NCBI GenBank assembly: GCA_017744355.1
Contig: JAGIBK010000005.1
Location: 186,001 to 250,000 of the forward strand
DNA length: 64,000 bases
Reading direction: 5' to 3'
Source of the DNA: a bacterium
Lineage (GTDB): Bacteria; Cyanobacteriota; Sericytochromatia; S15B-MN24; UBA4093
The notes under the pieces are model-generated. The model did no database searches. It was not told the DNA's origin and worked only from the letters and a program-made list of their open reading frames with translations. Positions 16,778 through 24,699 of the stretch are shown here, one piece after another. A program made the position numbers and the translations under genes. Position 1 is the first letter of the stretch. The number at the start of each line of letters is the position of its first letter.

Positions 16778-18052
16778 ATGTCCCTCAGTATTTCGTTCGC
16801 CGGGGTTCGCTTCCCGAACCCCTTCACCCTCGCTTCGGCCCCGCCCACCACGACGGGTGAGATGATCATGCGGGCCTTCGAGGCGGGCTGGGGCGGCGCC
16901 ATCATCAAGACGGCGGGGCCCGCCCACGAGCGGATCGACAACGTCAGCCCCCGCTTTGCCGCCCTCAACGTCGGCAATCGCCGCATGTTCGGCTTCGAGA
17001 ACATCGAGCTGATCAGCGATCGCCCCCTCGAGGTGTGGCTCGAAGAGTGCCGCCGGATCAAGGATCGCTTCCCCGAGCAGGTCCTGATCGGCTCGGTGAT
17101 GGCCGCCGGCACCAGCGAGCACGACTGGAAGGAGCTGGTGCGCCTCTTCCAGGAGGCGGGCTGCGACATGATCGAGTGCAACCTGGGCTGCCCTCACGGC
17201 ATGCCCGAGCGGGGCATGGGCTCGGTCTGCTCGCAGGATCCGGTGGTGACGGGCAACATCGCCCGCTGGGTCAGCGAGGTCGCCACGGTCCCCGTCATCA
17301 TCAAGCTCTCGCCCAACGTCACCGACATCACGGTACCGGCCGGCGAGGCCTTGGCGGCGGGCGCCCACGCCATCTCGGCCATCAACACGGTCAACGTCCT
17401 GATGGGGGTCGACCTTGAGGACTTCTCGGTCCGTCCGAGCGTCCAGGGCCGGACCACCTACGGTGGCTACTCGGGCGTGGCCGTCAAGCCGATCGCCCTC
17501 AAGGCCGTCAGCGACATCGCCCGCAAGTACCCGGGGGCCGCCATCTCCGCGACCGGCGGCATCGCCACCTGGCGTGACGCGGCCGAGTTCCTGGCGCTGG
17601 GGGCGACCAACCTTCAGGTCTGCACCGAGGTCATGCTGCGTGGCTTCGGGATCATCACCGAGCTCACGCAGGGCCTCGAAACTTACCTGGAGCGCAAGGG
17701 CTTCTCGAGCCTCGACGACCTCGTGGGCCGCGCCCTGCCCAACCTGGCGGATCACTCGGCGCTCGACTTCGACTACCGTCCCAAGGCGGTGATCGACGAG
17801 GCCAAGTGCATCAAGTGCGACAAGTGCGTCACCGCCTGCGGCGATGCGGCGTACCAGGCCATCACCGTGCCGCACCCCGTCGGCACGCCGATCAAGGAGC
17901 GCGGGCTGCCGCAGGTCCACCTGGATCGCTGCACGGGCTGCTCGCTGTGCTCGCATGTCTGCCCGGTGGACTGCATCGACATCGTCGAGGTCGCAGGGGC
18001 CCCGCGCGAGGTGACGCACTACAAGCAGCTCACCGTACCGCTCTCACCCTAA
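16778..18052 (+). CDS. preA: NAD-dependent dihydropyrimidine dehydrogenase, PreA subunit
   Basis: 424 residues. PreA carries the FMN-dependent reduction of uracil and thymine, the first step of reductive pyrimidine degradation; PreT normally supplies electrons from NADH. The N-terminal TIM barrel is of dihydroorotate-dehydrogenase type (NPFTLASAPPT, IIKLSPNVTDI). The active-site loop CNLGCPHGMPERGMGS carries the catalytic cysteine region. Two C-terminal 4Fe-4S motifs follow: Cys344, 347, 350, 354 and Cys385, 388, 391, 395. No preT gene is in the window. Dihydropyrimidinase, the next enzyme of the pathway, is encoded at 20711-22135 on the other strand. Strong match in length and motifs. Confidence 0.92.
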   Translation: MSLSISFAGVRFPNPFTLASAPPTTTGEMIMRAFEAGWGGAIIKTAGPAHERIDNVSPRFAALNVGNRRMFGFENIELISDRPLEVWLEECRRIKDRFPEQVLIGSVMAAGTSEHDWKELVRLFQEAGCDMIECNLGCPHGMPERGMGSVCSQDPVVTGNIARWVSEVATVPVIIKLSPNVTDITVPAGEALAAGAHAISAINTVNVLMGVDLEDFSVRPSVQGRTTYGGYSGVAVKPIALKAVSDIARKYPGAAISATGGIATWRDAAEFLALGATNLQVCTEVMLRGFGIITELTQGLETYLERKGFSSLDDLVGRALPNLADHSALDFDYRPKAVIDEAKCIKCDKCVTACGDAAYQAITVPHPVGTPIKERGLPQVHLDRCTGCSLCSHVCPVDCIDIVEVAGAPREVTHYKQLTVPLSP

Positions 18053-18068
18053 GCCATCCTCTCTTTGG

Positions 18069-18101
18069 CCACCCGGAAGCAGACGCTTTCGGGTGGTTTT
18101 T
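18069..18101 (+). terminator. Rho-independent terminator after preA
   Basis: Stem CCACCCGGAAGC pairing with GCTTTCGGGTGG (one mismatch), a four-base loop, then TTTTT. Confidence 0.9.
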
Positions 18102-18184
18102 GATTTTGTTACGATTTGTCGTTAACGGGTATTACTGATATTGAAATGATTAATTGAAATAAAATCAAAAAGAAAGGGGGCGCC
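18102..18184 (+). promoter_or_regulatory. AT-rich leader upstream of lipoprotein locus A
   Basis: About 80 bases of markedly AT-rich sequence in a GC-rich region, ending in the RBS AAAGGGGG before the ATG at 18185. It very likely holds the promoter of the pair 18185-19744, but no hexamer pair stands out. Confidence 0.4.
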
Positions 18185-18766
18185 ATGCCGTCGCGCGTGA
18201 GGAGGACGATCGGTCTGGGACTCGCCGTGCTCGCGCTTGCGGGCTGCTTCGTCGCCGAGGAGGACGACGCCCTCATCCCGGTTCAGGCCCTGCCCGATGG
18301 CGGCGGGCAGGCCGATCCGTCTCTCAAGGGCGCGCTCTCGCCCGGAACCGTGCAGGCGACCAACAGCGCCACGCCTGCGCCCACCCCCACGCCTCCCGAT
18401 ACCCCCTCACCCACCCCCAAGCCAACGGCCGCTCCGTTGGTCGCCATCAGGGCGGTCCAGGTCTCGCGAACACATCTGGTGCTCTTCTTGCCGCCGCGGG
18501 ATCCGGCCCTGGGCCTCGGCCTGGTGACCCAGCACCAGCTCACGGGCAGCGCCACGCGCGCCGACGGCTTCCCAGCATCCATCCAGTGGGTCGACCGATC
18601 TTCCGGACAGCTCGCGCTCAGCCCCACGGGCCTGGTATCGACCAAGCCGACGACCGTGGCGGGCGACTACCGGGTCCGGTGCGCGGCGCTCGACGACCCC
18701 CACGTCTTCCAGGACGTGACGATCGAGGTGCGGGCCACCAGCGCGTTGACCGTGATCGTTCAGTAA
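18185..18766 (+). CDS. Lipoprotein with TPSP-type linker and C-terminal Ig-like domain (locus A, small partner)
   Basis: 193 residues. The lipobox LALAGC gives a lipidated cysteine at 20. A Thr/Pro linker (TPAPTPTPPDTPSPTPKPT) lies at about 60-82. A beta-rich domain of about 110 residues follows, starting AIRAVQVSRTHLVLFLPP and ending VTIEVRATSALTVIVQ. The gene at 58268 is a clear paralogue: same linker, a VSxxHxVLFxPR-type start, a WxDRSxGQL core and an EVRATSxLxVxxQ end. The gene at 48447 has the same plan. The domain resembles bacterial Ig-like (Big) folds. It is followed after 12 bases by an IPT-type lipoprotein, an arrangement repeated at all three loci. The surface or periplasmic role is unknown. 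Confidence 0.75.
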   Translation: MPSRVRRTIGLGLAVLALAGCFVAEEDDALIPVQALPDGGGQADPSLKGALSPGTVQATNSATPAPTPTPPDTPSPTPKPTAAPLVAIRAVQVSRTHLVLFLPPRDPALGLGLVTQHQLTGSATRADGFPASIQWVDRSSGQLALSPTGLVSTKPTTVAGDYRVRCAALDDPHVFQDVTIEVRATSALTVIVQ

Positions 18767-18778
18767 GGAGGAGCGCCC

Positions 18779-19744
18779 ATGCGACGCCATTTCTTGCCCT
18801 TGGCCCTGGCGCTCTTCGTGGCCGGCTGCCGTACGGCGACGCCCCAGGCCTCGTCGTGGCCGCTCGCCATCGAGCCGGCACCGGGGGGAACCCTGCTGCT
18901 AGGTGTCCAGTGGCCCTATCGCGCGGTCCAGCAGATCCCGCTGAGCGCCGAGACCATCCGGGTGCGGGTGCGCAAGGGCGAGACGATCCTGCGCGAGGTG
19001 CAATTGAGTCGCCCGGAGACGGGCGTGTCCCGGACGGCCACGGCGAGCCTCACGCTCGAAGCCGCCACGGGCCTGGTCGTTCGGGCCGAGGCCTTCCGGG
19101 CGGGGCAGGCCTCGACCAGCGTGCCCATTGCCTCGGCCGAGGCGACGGGGGTGGGCCTCTTCCCCAACCAGCGCACCACCGTGGCGCTGGACCTCGTCCC
19201 CCAGAGCGCTCCGAGCGGCCTCACCTTCACCCCCGACAACGGGGGGCCCGGAGTCACGGTGGAAGTCCGCGGCGCGTTCGGCGATCGCGGCCCCTACGCC
19301 CTGGCCCTGGGCGAGGCCCGCAGCGCCGCGGTCCTCAATGGCGGGGTCCTGCGGGCCCCGGTGCCCGCCGGGGCCATGAGCGGTCCGCTCACGGTCCTGG
19401 CCGACGGCATCCCCGGCACGAGTGCGCAGTCCTTCAGGGTCCTGTCGCGCCTGGTCATGCCGGCGGCCGCGCCGCGATCGCTCACGGTGGGCGAGCTACT
19501 CGCCGTTTCGGTCTCGGGGGCCCTCGACACCGGTGGGCAGGTGGTCTCGAACCCCACCCTCACCCGCTGGGAGGTGATGGACCCTCGGCGCCTGGGCCTG
19601 CCGGGCTCGGTGACGAGCGGCGTCGGCCGCATCGAGGGGCTCGGGGCCGGGGCGGTCTTCACGGCGGTCGAACCCGGCACGGCCTGGATCGTGGCCTGGT
19701 CCGGAGCGCTCTGCGCGACCATGTCGGTGGAGGTGAAGCCCTGA
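18779..19744 (+). CDS. IPT/TIG-type lipoprotein (locus A, large partner)
   Basis: 321 residues. The lipobox FVAGC gives Cys17. An N-terminal beta domain (about 38-140) starts VQWPYRAVQQIPLSAETI. An IPT/TIG-like domain (about 147-225) has the PDNGGPGVTVEVRGAF start and a PVPAGAMSGPLTVLADG turn. A third beta domain follows, ending in a Big-like strand pattern (GTAWIVAWSG). The gene at 58873 matches across the whole length (RWPLRTTQVIPLSAETI, SNGGPGAPVVVRGAFG, GVAWIYAWSGYLFA), and the gene at 49150 has the same domain order. AAGGAGGA overlaps the end of the upstream partner gene, so the pair is one operon. Confidence 0.75.
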   Translation: MRRHFLPLALALFVAGCRTATPQASSWPLAIEPAPGGTLLLGVQWPYRAVQQIPLSAETIRVRVRKGETILREVQLSRPETGVSRTATASLTLEAATGLVVRAEAFRAGQASTSVPIASAEATGVGLFPNQRTTVALDLVPQSAPSGLTFTPDNGGPGVTVEVRGAFGDRGPYALALGEARSAAVLNGGVLRAPVPAGAMSGPLTVLADGIPGTSAQSFRVLSRLVMPAAAPRSLTVGELLAVSVSGALDTGGQVVSNPTLTRWEVMDPRRLGLPGSVTSGVGRIEGLGAGAVFTAVEPGTAWIVAWSGALCATMSVEVKP

Positions 19745-19778
19745 AGGGCGGCTGGGTGGAACGGTGCCGTGAGGCGCG

Positions 19779-20654
19779 CTAGGTGCTCGGCAGGATGAAG
19801 CTGCCGCTGGTCTTGGCCTTGGAGAAGATCTCGGCGGTCTGCTTGGCGCAGAGGGCGAGGGAGTCCTTGCTCAGCTCCATCTTCTCCAAAAGGGCGGTGT
19901 CGGTCTTGAAGAGGGCGATGCCGAAGGGCAACCGGGTGCGGTGGCACTCGATGGCCACGTCGGCGAGGTGGACGATGCGGGTCAGCTTGTGGTCCACCTG
20001 GGCCTCGTAGGGCTCGTGGTGATGGCGCACCGCGTCGAGCACGACCGGGGGCACCCCCCAGGCCTCGAGCACCGTGCTGGCGACGTAGCCGTGGTTGCAG
20101 CCCACGGCCATGTCCTCGGTGTGGTCGCGCGGGGCGAGCAATTCGGGATCGAGCTTGAACGCTTCGACCAGCTCCTCCTGCGAGAAGCGCTCGAGCAGCG
20201 AGTGGCCCAGGTCGTGGAAGAGGCCGGCGCTGAAGGCGGCCGGGAGGTTGGGGTACTCGAGCCGCTCGGCCAAGAGGTGGCTGCAGATGGCGACCTGCTG
20301 GCTGTGGTTCCAGGACTTGAGGCTGAGCAGCTTGTGGATCTCCGGGTGGAGGCGGTTGGTCAGCTCATTCTCGGCGCAAAACCAGGCGATGTAGGCCGTA
20401 AAGGCCCCCATCCCCATCAGCTTGATGGCCTGGTCGATGTCCTCGACGCTGCGCTTGGAGTGGCCCTGGGTCGTTTCCACCAGCTGACCGGCGAGCTGGG
20501 GATCGAGCGAGATTAGATGAGCGAGCTCCTCGACGCTCACGTTGGGATCGTCGAGCAGATCCAGGGCGTCGTAGAGGATGGGCGAGACATCGAGCTTGGG
20601 AAGGGTCTCGAGCCTGATGTCTCGTAGCGCTTCCACCGAAACGATCATGAGCAT
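19779..20654 (-). CDS. HDOD domain protein
   Basis: 291 residues, essentially one HDOD domain. The N-terminal helical part (LPKLDVSPILYDALDLL, then a DPQLAGQLVETTQ segment) is the usual first half. The second half keeps the HD residues: HDLGH near 147, an upstream histidine in KSWNHSQQVA, and RHHHEPYE. Family members are signalling output or scaffold proteins, often tied to chemotaxis, c-di-GMP or stress, and most lack measurable hydrolase activity. It lies 56 bases downstream of the dihydropyrimidinase gene on the same strand, so read-through is possible. It converges with lipoprotein locus A. Confidence 0.85.
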   Translation of the reverse strand: MLMIVSVEALRDIRLETLPKLDVSPILYDALDLLDDPNVSVEELAHLISLDPQLAGQLVETTQGHSKRSVEDIDQAIKLMGMGAFTAYIAWFCAENELTNRLHPEIHKLLSLKSWNHSQQVAICSHLLAERLEYPNLPAAFSAGLFHDLGHSLLERFSQEELVEAFKLDPELLAPRDHTEDMAVGCNHGYVASTVLEAWGVPPVVLDAVRHHHEPYEAQVDHKLTRIVHLADVAIECHRTRLPFGIALFKTDTALLEKMELSKDSLALCAKQTAEIFSKAKTSGSFILPST

Positions 20655-20710
20655 CCCCCATTGAGAAGGCGATAGCCGGCACGCAGCCTTCTATACCCTT
20701 GGTGGTTTGC

Positions 20711-22135
20711 TCAAAAACCGGTCGCGACCCCTTCCAGGTGTCCGGTGTTTCGGACGGTCGTAGAGGGCTTGCGAGGCAGGTAGCGGCCGGTGCCCGGCTC
20801 GCCCACGTACTTGCCGCCCTCGACGGCGAGCTGACCGTTGATCAGGACATGAGTCGGCGCCCCGATGGTCTCGAAGCCCTCGAAGGGGTTGTAGTCCACC
20901 CGCTGGTGATGGGTGGAAGCCGAGATCCTCCCCTTGATGGTGGGGTCGAAGACGACCAGGTCCGCGTCCGCGCCCACGGCGACGGTGCCCTTGCGGGGGA
21001 AGAGGCCGAAGATCTTGGCGGGGTTGGTGGCGAAGACCTCGACGAAGCGGTTGAGCGAGATGCGGCCCGGCACGACCCCGTAGGTGTAGAGCAGGGCGAG
21101 GCGGTCCTCGATGCCGGGCGCGCCGTTCGGGATCTTGGCGAAGTTGTCCCGGCCCATCTGCTTGGCGCCCTGGAAGTCGAAGGGGCAGTGGTCGGTGGCG
21201 ACGGTCTGGATGTAGCCCGCGGCGATCGCTTGCCAGAGCGCCTCGTTGTCCTTGGGCTTGCGCAAGGGGGGGCTCATGACGTACTTGGCGCCCTCGAAGT
21301 CGGGGCCCTCGTAGCGCGAGTCGTCCAATAGCAGGTACTGGGGGCAGGTCTCGGCCATGACGTGCTGGCCCCGGCAGTGGGCGTGCTTGACGTGGGCGAG
21401 GGCCTCGTCGCAGGTCAGGTGCACGATGTAGAGCGATCGCGCGTTGATCTCGGCCAGGGCGATCGCGCGGTGGGTCGCCTCGGCCTCGGCCAGGGCCGGC
21501 CGCGAGAGGGCGTGGTAGCGGGGGTGGAGCTTGCCTTCGGCGACCATCTCGCGCACCAGCCCGTCGACCACCTCGGCGTTCTCGGCGTGGACGGTGACCA
21601 GCGCCCCGAGATCGCGCGTCTTGCGCATGACCTGGAAGAGGCCCGCGTCGTCGATCCCAATGGAGCCCTTGTAGGCCATGAAGGTCTTGAAGGAGGTGAT
21701 CCCCGCCTCGACCACTTGGGGCAGCTCGCGGCCGACCGCGTCGCTGTAGTGGGTCACGGCCATGTGGAAGGCGTAGTCGCTGACGGCCTTGCCGCGCGCC
21801 TTGGCGTGCCAGACCTCCAGGGCGTCCAGGAGGGGCTGGCCGCGCTCGGGCATCACGAAGTCGATGACCCCGGTGGTGCCGCCGATGGCCGCGGCCCGGG
21901 TGCCGGTCTCGAAGTCGTCGGTCGAGACCGTGCCCATGAAGGGCATGTCCAGGTGGGTGTGGACGTCGATCCCGCCGGGGAAGACGTAGCAGCCGCTGGC
22001 GTCGATGACCCGGTCGCCGGGCTTGGCGTCGAGGGAGGATGCGATCGCCTGGACGATGCCGTCCTCCACGTAGACGTCGGCGCGCATGCGCTCGGTGGCC
22101 GTGATGATGTCGCCGTTCTTGATCAGGGTGCCCAT
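20711..22135 (-). CDS. hydA: Dihydropyrimidinase (D-hydantoinase family)
   Basis: 474 residues from the ATG at 22135, with AAGGAG upstream; the frame extends to 22240 but without an RBS. It hydrolyses 5,6-dihydrouracil and dihydrothymine to N-carbamoyl-beta-amino acids. The binuclear metal site is complete: His59 and His61 (GGIDVHTHLD), carboxylated Lys150 (SFKTFMAYKG), His183 (VHAENAE), His239 (VHLTC) and Asp315 (ATDHCPF). With preA at 16778 this gives the first two steps of reductive pyrimidine degradation; beta-ureidopropionase is not in the window. The two genes are on opposite strands with lipoprotein locus A between them, so they are not one operon. Confidence 0.92.
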   Translation of the reverse strand: MGTLIKNGDIITATERMRADVYVEDGIVQAIASSLDAKPGDRVIDASGCYVFPGGIDVHTHLDMPFMGTVSTDDFETGTRAAAIGGTTGVIDFVMPERGQPLLDALEVWHAKARGKAVSDYAFHMAVTHYSDAVGRELPQVVEAGITSFKTFMAYKGSIGIDDAGLFQVMRKTRDLGALVTVHAENAEVVDGLVREMVAEGKLHPRYHALSRPALAEAEATHRAIALAEINARSLYIVHLTCDEALAHVKHAHCRGQHVMAETCPQYLLLDDSRYEGPDFEGAKYVMSPPLRKPKDNEALWQAIAAGYIQTVATDHCPFDFQGAKQMGRDNFAKIPNGAPGIEDRLALLYTYGVVPGRISLNRFVEVFATNPAKIFGLFPRKGTVAVGADADLVVFDPTIKGRISASTHHQRVDYNPFEGFETIGAPTHVLINGQLAVEGGKYVGEPGTGRYLPRKPSTTVRNTGHLEGVATGF

Positions 22136-22168
22136 CGCGTTCTCCTTGGGGTCGGATCCAGCCTCCAA

Positions 22169-22198
22169 TTTACAGCATGGCCCGAAAAAGGCTAGAAT
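22169..22198 (+). promoter_or_regulatory. Sigma70-type promoter
   Basis: TTTACA and TAGAAT with an 18-base spacer, 58 bases upstream of the gene at 22256. Confidence 0.6.
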
Positions 22199-22255
22199 GA
22201 GGCGTCTTTCAGCAAGAGGGCTGGCATAGCCACGTACCACTCACGAGGAGGCGCG

Positions 22256-22639
22256 ATGTCGGAAGGTCCCCGCAAGGAGCGTCTGGGGCAGGTCTTGGTC
22301 TCGCAGGGCATCATCACCGACGCCCAACTGGAGCACGCCCTGGGCGAGCAGGCTAAGAAGCCTTACATGCGCCTGGGCGAGTTGCTGTTCGGTCTGGGCT
22401 ACCTGACCTTCTCGCAGCTCGAAGGCCAGCTCGAGCAGCAGTACCGCGACATGCGCCTCGGTCAGATGCTCGTGCGCCGCGGCTTGATGACCCCCGAGCA
22501 GCTCGAGGAGGCCGTGCGCGAGCACGAGCAGACCGGCCTGCTCTTGGGCCACCTGGTCATCCGCCTCGGCTTCTGCACCCTCGAGCAGGTCTCGAAGGTC
22601 CTCGAAGAGCAGCGCGCCCTCGCCTCCAACTACCTGTAG
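22256..22639 (+). CDS. Stand-alone four-repeat MshEN/GspE-N-like protein
   Basis: 127 residues made almost wholly of four tandem copies of a motif of about 31 residues: RLGQVLVSQGIITDAQLEHA, RLGELLFGLGYLTFSQLEGQ, RLGQMLVRRGLMTPEQLEEA and LLGHLVIRLGFCTLEQVSKV. This is the RLGxxLvxxGxxtxxQLxxaL pattern of the MshEN domain at the N-terminus of type II secretion and type IV pilus ATPases, where pairs of such motifs bind c-di-GMP. Here no ATPase is attached. It may be a free c-di-GMP sensor or adaptor; a GGDEF protein is encoded at 10535. It is monocistronic, with its own promoter and terminator. Confidence 0.8.
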   Translation: MSEGPRKERLGQVLVSQGIITDAQLEHALGEQAKKPYMRLGELLFGLGYLTFSQLEGQLEQQYRDMRLGQMLVRRGLMTPEQLEEAVREHEQTGLLLGHLVIRLGFCTLEQVSKVLEEQRALASNYL

Positions 22640-22662
22640 GCGCTCGCTTCCCGTCTCATCGC

Positions 22663-22694
22663 TCTCCCCGTCGACAACGGCGGGGAGATTTTTC
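22663..22694 (+). terminator. Rho-independent terminator
   Basis: Stem TCTCCCCG/CGGGGAGA followed by TTTTTC. Confidence 0.8.
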
Positions 22695-22781
22695 TTGGGA
22701 ATTGCCAGCGGAATCGATCGGGTGTAAGAAGGGGGGAGGAGCCGGGATGGGCCGGTTCCCCGTTGACGATGGAGTCACGCC

Positions 22782-23309
22782 ATGCCGGTACTGCGCACGC
22801 GTTTTCGCCTGACGCCTGCGCGGCTCAGAGGGCCCCAGGCCCTCGAGCTGCTGCTCGGGGCGCTCAGCGACCTGCTCCCCTATGCCAGGGTCACGGCCCT
22901 GGAGCTGGACCATCGCTGCTTCCAGATCGCCACCGAGCGCTTCCCGGATGCCATCTGGCACCGGCTATTGGCCAACCGGGCCTGGCACCCCAAGCTCGTC
23001 GATCACCTGCTCGAGAGCCTGGCCGAGCCGGATCCCGCGCGCCGCGCCCGCGAGCGAGCCCGCTTTTTGCGCCGCTCCCGGAAGCCCCACGCGCGTCTTG
23101 CCCTCTGGGGCGTGTTGCCCTACGACACCGAGAGCACGCCGGGCCTCTTGACCTCGGTGGTCTTCCCCCGCATGCGCGATCGCGCCTGCAAGCTGCACAT
23201 CGAGGCCTTCGCCGACCTGGTGCGCGCCGGAGAGGCGCCGCCCCCCTTGCAGGTCATCATGCTCCAGCGCCAGCTCTACGAGGCGCCGGGGGTGCTGTTG
23301 AGCCGTTGA
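22782..23309 (+). CDS. Hypothetical protein
   Basis: 175 residues, not recognised. This frame was preferred over an overlapping one at 22763 because it shows regular helix-like patterning (ALELLLGALSDLLPYARV) and normal composition, whereas the other is mostly Arg/Pro/Gly. It is probably an alpha/beta cytosolic protein: no signal peptide, many Arg and Leu, and a central basic stretch (ARRARERARFLRRSRK). It ends one base before the stop of the convergent phospholipase D gene. Its function is open and the start is uncertain. Confidence 0.55.
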   Translation: MPVLRTRFRLTPARLRGPQALELLLGALSDLLPYARVTALELDHRCFQIATERFPDAIWHRLLANRAWHPKLVDHLLESLAEPDPARRARERARFLRRSRKPHARLALWGVLPYDTESTPGLLTSVVFPRMRDRACKLHIEAFADLVRAGEAPPPLQVIMLQRQLYEAPGVLLSR

Positions 23310-23310
23310 G

Positions 23311-24576
23311 CTAGAGCCAGCTCTTGATCCCTTCGAGCAGCGGGAGGGTCCAGCCCTGGGCGGGCGGCGGCTCGAACTCGGCCGTGTGGGCGATGTGGTG
23401 CGCGCTCTCCCAGAGAGGCGCGTAGACCAGCTTGTCGATCGCCTGCACCGTGCGCCGGCGCATGAAGAAGACGTTCAGCTCGTGGTTCTCGATCAGGCTG
23501 CGCGTGTCCCCGTTCGCCGATCCCAGGCTCGCCCACTTCCGATCCGCCGCCAGGTACTTGAGGTGCAGGAACTTCTCCTTCACCAGGGCGATCTGGGCGC
23601 CTGAGGCCGCCAGGCGCCTTGCGCTCGATTGGTTGAGCAGGTGGAGGGCGTCGAAGCGCCCCCAGTCCGGGAGCAGGACGCGCACGCGGACCCCCCGCTG
23701 GGCGGCCTCGGCGAAGGCCGAGACCAGCTCTTCGTCCCAGAAGTACGGGAAGGCCGCATCTAGGCTCTCGCTGGCGCCGTGGGCCGCCGTGAGGTAGGCG
23801 TTGCGGATCTCGTGGGCCTGGGAGGTGCCGGGCGCGGCCAGGGCGATCTGCAGCGGCTCAGAGCCCGGAGCGGGTGCGGCGTCCTGCTCGAGCACCTGGG
23901 CGGCCAGGTCCTCGCCCCAGGCCTCTTGGAAGACCTGTGAAATCTGGCGGGCGGCATCCCCATCGATCTCGAGCATGGCGTCGTAGTAGTGGTAACGGTA
24001 CTCGTCGCCCACGTTGACCCCACCGGTCAGCGCCCGGCGCTGGTCCGCCACGAACAGCTTGCGGTGCGTCACGTTGAAACCGGTCGGGCTCCAGTACCAG
24101 GGGTTGTGGGTCTGGACCCGGACCCCGCCCTGCCGCAGGTAGTCGAACATGCGGTAGTCGGTGCGGGCCCCCTCCACGCCCAGCGAGTCCAGTCGGATCC
24201 GGACGTCGAGGCCTTCCTTGGCACGGGCGATGAGGGCGTCGGCGACCTCCTTGCCGGTGGCATCGTCGTGGAAGATGAACATCTCGACGTGGAGCGAGCG
24301 CTTGGCCGATCGGATGAAGGCGAGCATCGCCTGGTGGGTGGTCTCGCCGCCGAGGTGGATCTGCACCCGGTTGTTGCGGGAGGTGGGCAGCAAGCACTCG
24401 CCTGCGACCAAGCGCCGGATGTCGGCCCCCGCCGCGCGGGGCGGCTCGAAGCGCGGCACCGGGAGCTTGAAGCAGCCGCTCAGGCACGACGCGACGACGA
24501 GCGTCAGTGCGAGGGACCGAAAGGACGCGCGCGGGAGAAGGGCTTTGGCGAAAGAAAAGCGGTCGAACTGCATCAT
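23311..24576 (-). CDS. Phospholipase D/cardiolipin-synthase-like lipoprotein
   Basis: 421 residues. The lipobox LSGC gives a lipidated Cys35. Two complete HKD motifs are present: HRKLFVAD near 170 and HLKYLAAD near 337, each followed by a Gly/Asn-rich segment (GGVNVGDEY; GSANGDTRS). This pattern fits ClsA/YwiE-type cardiolipin synthases and other PLD enzymes that swap phosphatidyl or phosphodiester groups through a His intermediate. Cardiolipin synthases usually have N-terminal transmembrane helices; a lipid anchor is less usual and would place the enzyme outside the inner membrane. A palindromic operator-like site overlaps its putative promoter. Confidence 0.85.
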   Translation of the reverse strand: MMQFDRFSFAKALLPRASFRSLALTLVVASCLSGCFKLPVPRFEPPRAAGADIRRLVAGECLLPTSRNNRVQIHLGGETTHQAMLAFIRSAKRSLHVEMFIFHDDATGKEVADALIARAKEGLDVRIRLDSLGVEGARTDYRMFDYLRQGGVRVQTHNPWYWSPTGFNVTHRKLFVADQRRALTGGVNVGDEYRYHYYDAMLEIDGDAARQISQVFQEAWGEDLAAQVLEQDAAPAPGSEPLQIALAAPGTSQAHEIRNAYLTAAHGASESLDAAFPYFWDEELVSAFAEAAQRGVRVRVLLPDWGRFDALHLLNQSSARRLAASGAQIALVKEKFLHLKYLAADRKWASLGSANGDTRSLIENHELNVFFMRRRTVQAIDKLVYAPLWESAHHIAHTAEFEPPPAQGWTLPLLEGIKSWL

Positions 24577-24619
24577 GGGCCTGTCTCGGGGGCCAAGGGG
24601 GCTCGAACGCCTTTATATA

Positions 24620-24633
24620 TAGACCATGGTCTA
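24620..24633. promoter_or_regulatory. Operator-like palindrome TAGACCATGGTCTA
   Basis: A perfect 14-bp palindrome set in an AT-rich patch (TATATATAGACC on one side, CTAAATTT on the other), 44 bases upstream of the phospholipase D gene. On the minus strand it abuts TATATAAA, a -10-like stretch, so a dimeric repressor (for example TetR type) bound here would block that promoter. No regulator gene is adjacent. Confidence 0.5.
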
Positions 24634-24654
24634 AATTTTCGCCAGCCTGCTATG

Positions 24655-24690
24655 CGCAAGCCGCCCAGGTATGCACCTGGGCGGCTTGCG
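24655..24690 (-). terminator. Terminator-like hairpin after chemoreceptor gene
   Basis: A perfect 16-bp stem CGCAAGCCGCCCAGGT with its complement and the loop ATGC, ten bases beyond the stop at 24700. No adjacent T-run on the minus strand. Confidence 0.65.
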
Positions 24691-24699
24691 AGGGGTGGA

